A stretch of 10,674 nt of DNA from an uncultured Lysobacterales bacterium. GTDB taxonomy: Bacteria > Pseudomonadota > Gammaproteobacteria > Xanthomonadales > SZUA-36. Each line of letters begins with the position of its first letter. Within the stretch, counting starts at the first letter, position 1. The position numbers were made by a program, and so were the translations under genes. The notes beneath the pieces are model-generated. The model searched no databases. It worked only from the letters and a program-made list of their open reading frames with translations, and had not been told where the DNA came from. The stretch covers positions 1 through 10,674 of the forward strand of contig CALJWY010000323.1 of the NCBI GenBank assembly GCA_937974465.1, read 5' to 3'. Shown piece after piece: positions 1-6,263 of this stretch.

Positions 1-2
1 GT

Positions 3-281
3 ATCCTGCACTGGGTCAACTCACCCATGCCAAGGGCCTTTTTCCCGGGACTGGAACTGGTTGCAGAGCTTCCGTTTGAACGCGGCAGCGGTCCTGACCG
101 TAAGAGTAGTGTGCAGCTTTCGGTGCTCCCACAGGTGCGTATCGGCCTCAGCAAACGTGGCCACGTTGCCATCAATGCCGGGGTTGAGCTTCCAATCAAC
201 GACACTGACCGCTATGACTGGCGTGCCTATGCCTACCTGATCTGGGATTTCGCCGATGGCGGGTTCTTCGACGGCTGGTAA
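3..281 (+). CDS. C-terminal end of an outer-membrane beta-barrel protein (partial)
   Basis: The reading frame is open to the left edge of the window, so only the last 92 residues are present. They alternate polar and hydrophobic residues in several short stretches (for example SVQLSVLPQVRIGL, HVAINAGVELPI and WRAYAYLIWDF), the pattern of antiparallel transmembrane beta strands. The chain ends in an aromatic residue (DGW then stop), as in many outer-membrane proteins, where the terminal aromatic is part of the BAM recognition signal. The style resembles transporter-like barrels annotated as MetA-pathway or phenol-degradation porin-like proteins, but I cannot assign a family. An internal ATG at 27 is not the start, because the frame and the strand pattern continue upstream. 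The next gene, an exported protease pair, lies about 195 bp downstream on the same strand with hairpins in between, so a shared transcript is not implied. Confidence 0.6.
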   Translation: MLHWVNSPMPRAFFPGLELVAELPFERGSGPDRKSSVQLSVLPQVRIGLSKRGHVAINAGVELPINDTDRYDWRAYAYLIWDFADGGFFDGW

Positions 282-343
282 ACAGCAGGCGATATTTTCA
301 TAAATTGCCAAAATAGCGGCCCTTTTTTGCCCGACACAGGGGG

Positions 344-377
344 CGGCCTTACCCGGCCGGCGCTCTCGCCTGAGCGC
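344..377 (+). other. Two adjacent GC-rich hairpins in the 282-475 intergenic gap
   Basis: CGGCC at 344-348 pairs with GGCCG at 355-359. Directly after it, GCGCTC at 360-365 pairs with GAGCGC at 372-377. They lie after the stop of the barrel gene and before the M16 gene. Neither is followed by a T-run, so a classical intrinsic terminator is not supported. They may stabilise a 3' end. I found no convincing sigma70 promoter for the M16 pair in the rest of this gap. Confidence 0.3.
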
Positions 378-475
378 GATAGTCCTACCATCCAGCGAAT
401 CTACACAGTCATTCGTTCTATTTGCTCTGCTTGTTTGTTATCGTAAGCGCTGAACATCCAGTGGAAAACCCAATC

Positions 476-1843
476 ATGAACAAGTTTTTTAAACCGATAA
501 TCTTCGGCTGGTTATCTTTGGCGCTTGGCTCAGCCGCAATTGCCGGCACAGACAGCAAGCAGAGCGAGAAAATCCTGCCCTACCCTATTTACCAGCACAG
601 ACTGGCCAATGGCCTGAACGTGGTAACCGTGCCTTTTGACTCACCGGGCCTGGTTTCTTTTCACATTGTTACCCGCGTTGGCGCCAGGAATGAGGTCGAG
701 CCGGGTGTGACCGGTTTCGCACACTTTTTTGAACACATGATGTTCCGCGGAACCGACAAGTATTCCAAGGAGGAATACAGCGCGGCCTTGAAGTCCACCG
801 GTGCAGCGGCCAATGCCAATACCACGCAGGACCGCACCAACTATCACATGACCGGTAACGCGGAAAAACTGGAGCTGATGTTTGAGCTGGAGTCCGACCG
901 TTTCATGAATCTGAAATACTCGGAGCACGAGTTCAAGACCGAGGCAGGCGCGGTGAAGGGTGAATACACCAAGAACTTCGCCAGCCCCTATAGCCAGATC
1001 AATGAAAAGCGTGCCGAAACCGCGTTTACCACGCACACTTACTCACACACGACGATGGGTTATTTCAAAGACATCGTCGATATGCCAAACCAGTTTGAGT
1101 ACTCGAAGAAGTTTTTTGATCGTTACTACCGTCCGGAATACAACACGATACTGGTGGTGGGCGATGTAAAGCCTGAAAAAGTAAATGCGCTGGCCAAAAA
1201 ATACTTTGGCGCCTGGGAGCGCGGCAGCTATGAATCGGTCGTACCGGTAGAACCGGAACAAACCGAAACGCGTTATACCCATCTGCAAAACGGCAGTATT
1301 CCGGCGTACTTGAGCATGAGTTACAAAGGGCCTGCCTTCAGTGATACCGCGATTGATATGCCGGCCCTCGACGTATTGGCATCCATCGTATTCTCAGACA
1401 CTTCAGAACTGGCTAAAAAGCTGGTTATCGAAGAGCAGAAAATCCGCTTTATCGGCGGTGGTGCCTTTGATAGCCGCGACCCGAATCTGTTCACCATCCA
1501 GGCATCCATGGTTGAAAAAGATGACATGCCCTATGTCATGGGTGAAATTGAAAAGGCCATTGCAAAAGTCAAAACGGAAGGTGTGGACGAAGCCTTGCTG
1601 GAACGTACCAAGTCGAATCTGAAATATGGTTTTGCGATGGGTATCGACAACCCCTCGGCGATTGCCTCTTCCCTGTCACACTATATTCAACTAACCGGCG
1701 ACCCCGAGTCGATCAACCGCCTTTATGCGCTCTACGACACGATCACGGTCGATGACCTCAAGAAGATCGCTAACAAGTACTTTGTACCGGAGCATCTGAC
1801 CATCGCCACCATATCCGAAGACGAACAGGGAGCGCTGAAATGA
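476..1843 (+). CDS. Secreted M16B zinc metallopeptidase, catalytic subunit
   Basis: Predicted 455-residue zinc protease of the insulinase/processing-peptidase family (M16B), exported to the periplasm. From ATG 476 the first 23 residues form a Sec signal (MNKFF, a hydrophobic core, then SAAIA before Gly24). A TTG at 422 would lengthen it by 18 residues and bury the signal, so 476 is preferred. The inverted zinc motif HFFEH is at residues 83-87, with Glu84+2 (Glu86) as the catalytic base and both histidines as ligands. The third ligand is probably Glu163 in VKGEY, 76 residues after the second His, which is the family spacing. The C-terminal domain lacks the usual Arg/Tyr substrate pair: Val317 stands where Arg is expected. 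This implies it works with the product of the next gene, which overlaps its stop by 4 bp. Substrate unknown. Adjacent active and inactive M16 pairs are widespread in proteobacteria. Confidence 0.92.
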   Translation: MNKFFKPIIFGWLSLALGSAAIAGTDSKQSEKILPYPIYQHRLANGLNVVTVPFDSPGLVSFHIVTRVGARNEVEPGVTGFAHFFEHMMFRGTDKYSKEEYSAALKSTGAAANANTTQDRTNYHMTGNAEKLELMFELESDRFMNLKYSEHEFKTEAGAVKGEYTKNFASPYSQINEKRAETAFTTHTYSHTTMGYFKDIVDMPNQFEYSKKFFDRYYRPEYNTILVVGDVKPEKVNALAKKYFGAWERGSYESVVPVEPEQTETRYTHLQNGSIPAYLSMSYKGPAFSDTAIDMPALDVLASIVFSDTSELAKKLVIEEQKIRFIGGGAFDSRDPNLFTIQASMVEKDDMPYVMGEIEKAIAKVKTEGVDEALLERTKSNLKYGFAMGIDNPSAIASSLSHYIQLTGDPESINRLYALYDTITVDDLKKIANKYFVPEHLTIATISEDEQGALK

Positions 1844-3390
1844 AACACTTGATTATCAGGATTATCAGCCTCGCATTTCTCGTTTTGGGCATGCAGGCAC
1901 AGGCCATGGAAGTGGTCGAACTCAAACAGGCCAATTCCAACAAGGTGGTCTTCAAGGTGCGCTTCGCCAATGGTTCTGTATCCGATCCGGCCGGCAAGCA
2001 GGGGCTGACATACGCAACCGCCTCCCTGATGTCGCAGGGCGGTGCCGGTGGCGTCAGTTATGCCGATATCCAGGACATATTGCACCCCTGGGCAGCGGGC
2101 TATGGCGCGGCCGTCGACAAGCAGGTTACGACCTTCACGTTCCAGGTACCGGCTGTTTTTGTTGACGAGTTTTATCCCATCCTGAAGAACGTACTGCTGG
2201 CGCCGGATTTCACCGACAAGGACTTCAGCCGTGTAATGAAAAACCAGCAAAATTACGTCGACCAGGTGGTCAGGGCCTCCTCGGATGAGGACTACAGCAA
2301 GTTTGCCCTGGAACACCAGTTATTCCGTGGCGGTAATATGCAACACCTCCGCCAGGGCACCTCTGAAGCAGTTAAGGGCATCAGCCTGGAAGACATCAGG
2401 AGCCATTATCAAAATGCCTTTACCCGGCACAATGTCAGTATCGGAATCGCCGGCAACTACAATGATGCCCTGCTTGAGACATTCAAAGCCGACATGGCAA
2501 AGCTTTCCGAAAAGGCCTTCACACCCGTAACGCCTTCAAAGGCAAATACTCCAGCCGGTATTGAAGTCGAGATCATCGCCAAGGAAGGTGCATTCGGTTC
2601 TGCCATATTCACCGGCGCGCCGCTGGCCATTACCCGGGCAGATGATGAATTTGCCGCACTGATGATTGCCAATTCCTGGATGGGTGAACACCGCAAGTCT
2701 TATTCCCGCCTGTACCAGAAAATTCGCCAGGCCCGCTCTATGAACTATGGTGATTATTCTTATATTGAATGGTACAGCCGCGGTGGAAGCAACCAGTTGC
2801 CGCCATCCGGTGTACCACGTTCTTCCAACTACTGGTCGATATGGATTCGCCCGGTACAGATCGCCACACAGCTGAAAAGCCAGTACGAGGAATTGGCAGA
2901 TATCAATATCGGGCACGCGCATTTTGCCCTGCGCATGGCGATACGCGAATTTGACCAGCTGATTAAAGACGGTATGGATGCAGAACAGTTTGAGGCCACC
3001 AAGACCTTCCTGCGCAGTTATACCAAGCTGTACGCGCAAAGCCCGGCACAACAACTGGGCTGGTTGATGGACTCGGGTTTTTACGGTCGCAAGGATTACC
3101 TGGCCGAACTGGACACACTGCTCGAGAACGTGACGCTGGAGCAGGTCAACGCTGCAATCCGCAAGCACTGGCAGACCGAGAATATGTATATCACGATTGT
3201 TACGGATGTGAGCGAAGCCAAGCCGCTGGCAGATGCGCTAATCAACAATACGCCATCGCCGATGAGTTACTCCAACCTGGTTAAATCGGGCTTGTCGGCA
3301 GATGTTTTGGCTGAGGACGAAGCGGTCGCCAACTACAAACTGAATGTCAAAAAGGTCAGTATCGTAGACTCCGCTGATACATTTTATTGA
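1840..3390 (+). CDS. Secreted M16B peptidase-like subunit lacking the zinc site
   Basis: A 516-residue M16 homologue starting in an ATGA overlap with the catalytic subunit, which suggests translational coupling and equal synthesis. Residues 1-22 look like a Sec signal ending MQAQA before Met23. Where the partner has HFFEH, this protein reads YATAS (residues 58-62), so both His ligands and the catalytic Glu are gone and it cannot bind zinc there. It keeps the family's C-terminal-domain signature SRLYQKIR...NY, with Arg296 and Tyr303 as the expected substrate-binding pair. In mitochondrial MPP and bacterial M16B heterodimers, one chain supplies zinc and the other supplies Arg/Tyr, so a periplasmic heterodimer with the upstream product is the natural inference. 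A C-terminal tail of roughly 50 residues continues past the peptidase domain and has no recognisable motif. Substrate unknown. Confidence 0.9.
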   Translation: MKHLIIRIISLAFLVLGMQAQAMEVVELKQANSNKVVFKVRFANGSVSDPAGKQGLTYATASLMSQGGAGGVSYADIQDILHPWAAGYGAAVDKQVTTFTFQVPAVFVDEFYPILKNVLLAPDFTDKDFSRVMKNQQNYVDQVVRASSDEDYSKFALEHQLFRGGNMQHLRQGTSEAVKGISLEDIRSHYQNAFTRHNVSIGIAGNYNDALLETFKADMAKLSEKAFTPVTPSKANTPAGIEVEIIAKEGAFGSAIFTGAPLAITRADDEFAALMIANSWMGEHRKSYSRLYQKIRQARSMNYGDYSYIEWYSRGGSNQLPPSGVPRSSNYWSIWIRPVQIATQLKSQYEELADINIGHAHFALRMAIREFDQLIKDGMDAEQFEATKTFLRSYTKLYAQSPAQQLGWLMDSGFYGRKDYLAELDTLLENVTLEQVNAAIRKHWQTENMYITIVTDVSEAKPLADALINNTPSPMSYSNLVKSGLSADVLAEDEAVANYKLNVKKVSIVDSADTFY

Positions 3391-3409
3391 CAGTTAATGA
3401 CGCTAAGAC

Positions 3410-3431
3410 GGGCACCGGAATTCCGGTGTCC
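3410..3431. other. Near-perfect hairpin in the convergent M16 / regulator gap
   Basis: Positions 3410-3420 pair with 3421-3431 in a long palindrome centred on GGAATTCC, with one G-U pair if read as RNA. It lies 19 bp after the stop of the second M16 gene, between convergent genes, and could protect or end the M16 transcript. No T-run follows on either strand, so it is not a textbook intrinsic terminator. The rest of 3391-3553 shows no gene I can support. Confidence 0.4.
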
Positions 3432-3553
3432 GGATCAGTAATACTTCAACCGTTGCCTGAGCATGGAACCCATGGCAATGGATTTTGAAAGCCAACGCCT
3501 GGCCTGACAAAGAAACAAAAGATTATTCTGCTGGAGGTATCAAATATAAGGCA

Positions 3554-4024
3554 TCAAACCGGCAAAGGCAGGTTTTTCTGAAGCAGTATCTGTTTCAAAA
3601 TAATGATGGATTCGAGGTCTGCAATCTTTTCCAGAACGGCCAGCCGTTCCTTGATAAATCGTGCGTAATCATCCAGGTCCCTGGTGACGATACGGAGCAC
3701 ATAGTCATGCCGCCCCGCTACCACGAAACATTCCAGCACTTCCGGTAGCAGTTTCACGGCAGCTTCAAACTGCTCTGCATTTTCCTTGTTGTTCTTCTCC
3801 AGGTTAACAAATAACAACGCGGATGCCTGTAAACCCAGTGCCTTTTCATCCAGCAGCGCTGCATAGCCCCTGATCAGGCCGGTGGATTCCAACTTGCGTA
3901 GGCGTCGCAGGCACGGCGTGGGTGAAAGATTCACTTTTTCCGCCAGTTCCGCATTACTGATACGGGCGTTCTTTTCCAGGATAGAAAGAATTTTCCTGTC
4001 AACTGAATCTGGATATTTTGACAT
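3554..4024 (-). CDS. Lrp/AsnC-family transcriptional regulator
   Basis: A 156-residue regulator of normal Lrp/AsnC length. The N-terminal winged helix-turn-helix covers about residues 6-55. The recognition-helix region LSPTPCLRRLRKLE (33-46) is nearly that of E. coli Lrp (LSPTPCLERVRRLE), followed by GLIRGYAALLD. The C-terminal RAM ligand-binding domain (about 65-148) includes the VAGRHDYVLRI segment, matching the G-D-Y turn where family members bind amino acids. These proteins form dimers and octamers and respond to amino acids. It is divergent from tryptophanase with only 105 bp between the two start codons, and that gap holds a strong palindrome. The simplest reading is that it autoregulates and controls tryptophanase in response to tryptophan or another amino acid. 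The start is fixed because an ATG just upstream runs straight into a stop codon. The effector and the direction of control cannot be read from sequence. Confidence 0.93.
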   Translation of the reverse strand: MSKYPDSVDRKILSILEKNARISNAELAEKVNLSPTPCLRRLRKLESTGLIRGYAALLDEKALGLQASALLFVNLEKNNKENAEQFEAAVKLLPEVLECFVVAGRHDYVLRIVTRDLDDYARFIKERLAVLEKIADLESIIILKQILLQKNLPLPV

Positions 4025-4049
4025 TTTACATTCTATTAAATTATTTAAT
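4018..4049 (+). promoter_or_regulatory. Candidate promoter for the tryptophanase transcript
   Basis: A perfect -35 hexamer TTGACA (4018-4023) precedes TTTAAT (4044-4049, 5 of 6 to consensus) with a 20-bp spacer, longer than the usual 16-18. The -10 lies in the left arm of the palindrome, so a bound regulator would cover or reshape it. The -35 overlaps the first codon of the divergent regulator gene, so the match could be chance. Start site not established. Confidence 0.25.
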
Positions 4050-4083
4050 TAGCAGTTTATGCTAATTAAACAGATTTTAATAG
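4033..4083. promoter_or_regulatory. Nested palindrome, probable operator for the Lrp-type regulator
   Basis: An inner perfect 11-bp inverted repeat, TTTAATTAGCA (4044-4054) and TGCTAATTAAA (4060-4070), has a 5-bp spacer. It sits inside an outer perfect 8-bp inverted repeat, CTATTAAA (4033-4040) and TTTAATAG (4076-4083). The two dyads have centres only 1 bp apart (4057 and 4058). Lrp/AsnC proteins bind AT-rich dyads as dimers and often autoregulate, and this element sits midway in the divergent gap. That it is the operator is inference; the symmetry is directly visible. Confidence 0.65.
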
Positions 4084-4133
4084 GGTTTATTGCATCAAGC
4101 ATCTATGCACCACGTGTTAAAATTAAACCATGA
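4059..4133 (+). CDS. 24-codon ORF overlapping the tryptophanase start (possible leader peptide)
   Basis: An ATG at 4059 opens 24 codons whose TGA (4131-4133) overlaps the tryptophanase ATG (4130) as ATGA. Tryptophanase itself has no visible Shine-Dalgarno sequence, so reinitiation from this ORF is conceivable. E. coli TnaC, the leader peptide of tnaA, is also 24 residues and also ends in Pro directly before UGA, as here (KIKP then stop). Against this, there is no Trp (TnaC needs Trp12), the TnaC Asp16 is replaced by Tyr16, there is no spacer for Rho-dependent control, and no clear ribosome binding site. It may be a chance ORF. Confidence 0.2.
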   Translation: MLIKQILIGFIASSIYAPRVKIKP

Positions 4134-5500
4134 AAACCATCATTGAACCCTTCAGAATTAAGTCCGTAGAACCCATCCGCATGACCACGCGTGAAGAGCG
4201 CGAGAAATACATCGAGGATGCCTACTACAATCTTTTTACACTGCACTCAGATGATGTTCTGATTGATTTGCTGACCGACTCAGGCACCTCAAGCATGAGT
4301 GCGCGCCAGTGGGGTGCGATGATGCAGGGTGATGAGTCCTACGCCGGCAGTCCCTCTTTCTATCGCTTCAAGCAAGCGGTCGACAAGCTGATGCCATTCA
4401 AGTACCTGATCCCTACACACCAGGGACGGGCCGCCGAGAGCATCCTGTTTACCATCGTGGCCGATGCCAGCCACTCGATCCCCAATAACACCCATTTCGA
4501 CACCACCCGCGCCAATGTCGAAGCCCAGGGCGCCGCGGCCATCGACCTGGTGATCGCCGAGGGCCGTGATCCTGAATCGAATCATCCATTCAAGGGCAAC
4601 ATGGATATCGAAGCGCTGGAAAAATTCATCACGACCAAGGGTCCTGAAAACATTCCCGTCTGCATGCTGACCGTGACCAATAATTCCGGCGGTGGCCAAC
4701 CGGTCTCGATGGAAAACATCCGTCAGACCCGTGAGGTCTGTGACCGTTACGGTATCCCGCTGTTTATCGATGCCTGTCGTTTTGCGGAAAACGCCTGGTT
4801 TATCAAGCAGCGTGAACCCGGCTACAGCGATGTATCGGTCGAAAATATTGTTCGCGAAATGTTCTCCTACGCCGATGGTTGCACCATGAGCGCCAAGAAA
4901 GACGGCCTGGCCAATAGCGGTGGCTGGCTGGCTATGAATAACGAGGACTGGGCCGTCGAATGCCGCAACCGGCTGATACTCACCGAGGGCTTCCCAACCT
5001 ATGGCGGCCTGACCGGGCGCGACCTGGACGCTATTGCCATTGGGCTTGAGGAGGTTGTACAGGAGGATTACCTGCACTACCGCATCGCTTCAACCCAGTA
5101 TGTTGCCAGGCACATCGCCGAGGCCGGCGTACCCATCATGCAACCCGCCGGTGGCCACGCGGTGTATATCGATGCAAACCGGTTCCTGCCGCATATCCCG
5201 CCGCTACAGTACCCTGGCCAGTCACTCGCGGTTGAGCTTTACAGGCATGGTGGCATCAGGGGTTGCGAGATTGGCACGGCCATGTTCGGACTGCAGCCGG
5301 ATGGCACCGAAATACCGGCACGGATGGATCTTGTCCGCCTGGCTATCCCCAGAAGGACGTACACGCAAAGCCAGATGGATTATGTCGTCGAGGTCGTGCA
5401 GGAAGTGTTTGAATACCGCGATTCCATGCGTGGTATGAAATTCACCCGCCAACCGAAGGCTCTGCGCCATTTCACCGGCAGGTTTGGCTATGTCGATTAA
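4130..5500 (+). CDS. tnaA: Tryptophanase (PLP-dependent beta-eliminating lyase)
   Basis: A 456-residue cytoplasmic enzyme expected to cleave L-tryptophan to indole, pyruvate and ammonia. The start gives the family N-terminus (EPFRIKSVE at 6-14). Lys257 in MSAKKDG is the Schiff-base lysine. Asp214 and Arg217 (DACRF) contact the cofactor, Tyr71 (ESYAGS) is the conserved active-site tyrosine, and Arg403 binds the substrate carboxylate. It resembles both tyrosine phenol-lyase and tryptophanase overall, but the discriminating positions are tryptophanase-like. Asp124 replaces TPL Thr124 (E. coli TnaA Asp137), Ile381 in CEIG replaces TPL Arg381, and His447 in LRHFT replaces TPL Phe448 (TnaA His463). 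One oddity is that the FDTT loop continues RAN where both relatives have a His. No TnaB-type permease is adjacent. A divergent Lrp-type gene and palindrome lie upstream. No Shine-Dalgarno is visible before the ATG. Confidence 0.92.
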   Translation: MKTIIEPFRIKSVEPIRMTTREEREKYIEDAYYNLFTLHSDDVLIDLLTDSGTSSMSARQWGAMMQGDESYAGSPSFYRFKQAVDKLMPFKYLIPTHQGRAAESILFTIVADASHSIPNNTHFDTTRANVEAQGAAAIDLVIAEGRDPESNHPFKGNMDIEALEKFITTKGPENIPVCMLTVTNNSGGGQPVSMENIRQTREVCDRYGIPLFIDACRFAENAWFIKQREPGYSDVSVENIVREMFSYADGCTMSAKKDGLANSGGWLAMNNEDWAVECRNRLILTEGFPTYGGLTGRDLDAIAIGLEEVVQEDYLHYRIASTQYVARHIAEAGVPIMQPAGGHAVYIDANRFLPHIPPLQYPGQSLAVELYRHGGIRGCEIGTAMFGLQPDGTEIPARMDLVRLAIPRRTYTQSQMDYVVEVVQEVFEYRDSMRGMKFTRQPKALRHFTGRFGYVD

Positions 5501-5524
5501 CATGATCAACTCATTCAAGGCAGC

Positions 5525-5546
5525 CCCCGGTAAACGCATACCGGGG
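5525..5546 (+). other. Hairpin after tryptophanase; contents of the 5501-5718 gap
   Basis: CCCCGGT (5525-5531) pairs perfectly with ACCGGGG (5540-5546) around an 8-nt loop, 24 bp after the tryptophanase stop. It is a plausible 3'-end hairpin but has no T-run. A second short stem, AGTCAG/CTGACT, lies at 5563-5577. Further on, two TACAAT hexamers (5641-5646 and 5674-5679) could be -10 elements for the deformylase/dms transcript, but neither has a good -35 at normal spacing. Confidence 0.35.
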
Positions 5547-5718
5547 AACCACATATTTACCCAGTCAGACGCTGACTTCGCGTCATCTTCATTGAATACT
5601 CCAAAATTTATGCCAATGGTTAACCAAACCACGGCACGCCTACAATACTTGGAGTGATCCCGGCTATTTCAGCTACAATTCACCCTTGATCCAATGTACT
5701 GGTTCCGAAGGTGCTTTC

Positions 5719-6246
5719 ATGGCCATACAAGACGTGCTGCAATTTGGTAATCCGCTGTTGCGTGAGCCCTGCGTCGATGTTTCTGATTTCGCCTCCACCG
5801 ACGTGCTGACAACCCTGGCCGACCTGCAGGATACGTTGATTGATTTACAACGTATCCATGGGCGTGGTGGCGGACTGGCTGCACCACAGATCGGCTCAAC
5901 GCTTAACATCGTCTACATCAACGCAAAAGGCCGCTCGTTCCACCTGAGCAATCCCGTCATTGTTGAGCGCAGTGAAGAAACCTTCGAGGTGTGGGATTTC
6001 TGTTTCAGTGCCAACGCTGCCTTCCTGGCTCCGGTTACACGCAACCTTCGCATCGTGGTCGAATACCGGGACAGCTCCGGGGAAAAAGTCAGCGAAGAAT
6101 TCGAAGGTTATTTTTCCGAGCTGCTGCAGCATGAAATCGACCATCTGAACGGTACGCTTTTCATCGACCACATCAGGAACCCTGAATCAATGATGATGGT
6201 TGAGGAATGGGACAGGCTTCATAATAATGGACAGCAGGCCGGGTAA
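5719..6246 (+). CDS. def: Peptide deformylase-like protein with a divergent motif II
   Basis: A 175-residue protein of normal deformylase length. Deformylases remove the formyl group from N-terminal Met of new proteins using a Fe(II)/Zn site. Motif I is intact (GGGLAAPQIG, 49-58). Motif III is intact (QHEIDHLNG, with His138, catalytic Glu139 and His142). Motif II, normally EGCLS, reads DFCFS (93-97): the metal ligand Cys95 is kept, but the Glu, Gly and Leu that shape the substrate site are changed. It may therefore be an active enzyme with altered specificity or a housekeeping paralogue. No fmt neighbour is seen, unlike the usual def-fmt pair. ATG 5719 is chosen over an upstream TTG (5686) because GAAGG (5707-5711) lies 7 nt before it. 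It ends 17 bp before the DMSO reductase-type operon, so co-transcription is likely. Confidence 0.82.
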   Translation: MAIQDVLQFGNPLLREPCVDVSDFASTDVLTTLADLQDTLIDLQRIHGRGGGLAAPQIGSTLNIVYINAKGRSFHLSNPVIVERSEETFEVWDFCFSANAAFLAPVTRNLRIVVEYRDSSGEKVSEEFEGYFSELLQHEIDHLNGTLFIDHIRNPESMMMVEEWDRLHNNGQQAG

Positions 6247-6263
6247 GAGAAGAGCAGCAGCTG

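Noticed and set aside
422..475. Upstream TTG start for the catalytic M16 subunit
   Set aside because: It would add 18 residues before a clear Sec signal peptide that begins at ATG 476.
2536..3168. 210-codon minus-strand ORF
   Set aside because: Antisense to the second M16 subunit, with no recognisable protein features.
3485..3748. 87-codon plus-strand ORF
   Set aside because: Mostly antisense to the Lrp-type regulator gene. Its translation has no family features.
4289..5077. 262-codon minus-strand ORF
   Set aside because: It lies fully antisense to tryptophanase, whose residues match the family throughout. It is a codon-bias shadow with no domain of its own.
4130..5500. Tyrosine phenol-lyase as the product
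   Set aside because: The three discriminating residues (positions 124, 381 and 447) are Asp, Ile and His, the tryptophanase states.
5490..5657. 55-codon plus-strand ORF overlapping the end of tryptophanase and filling the gap
   Set aside because: Its first ATG lies inside tryptophanase with no Shine-Dalgarno, it has no recognisable domain, and its composition is unremarkable. Probably chance.
5686..5699. Possible FNR box (TTGAT N4) upstream of the deformylase/dms genes
   Set aside because: Only the left half matches. The right half is TGTAC instead of ATCAA, so it falls short of the consensus dyad.
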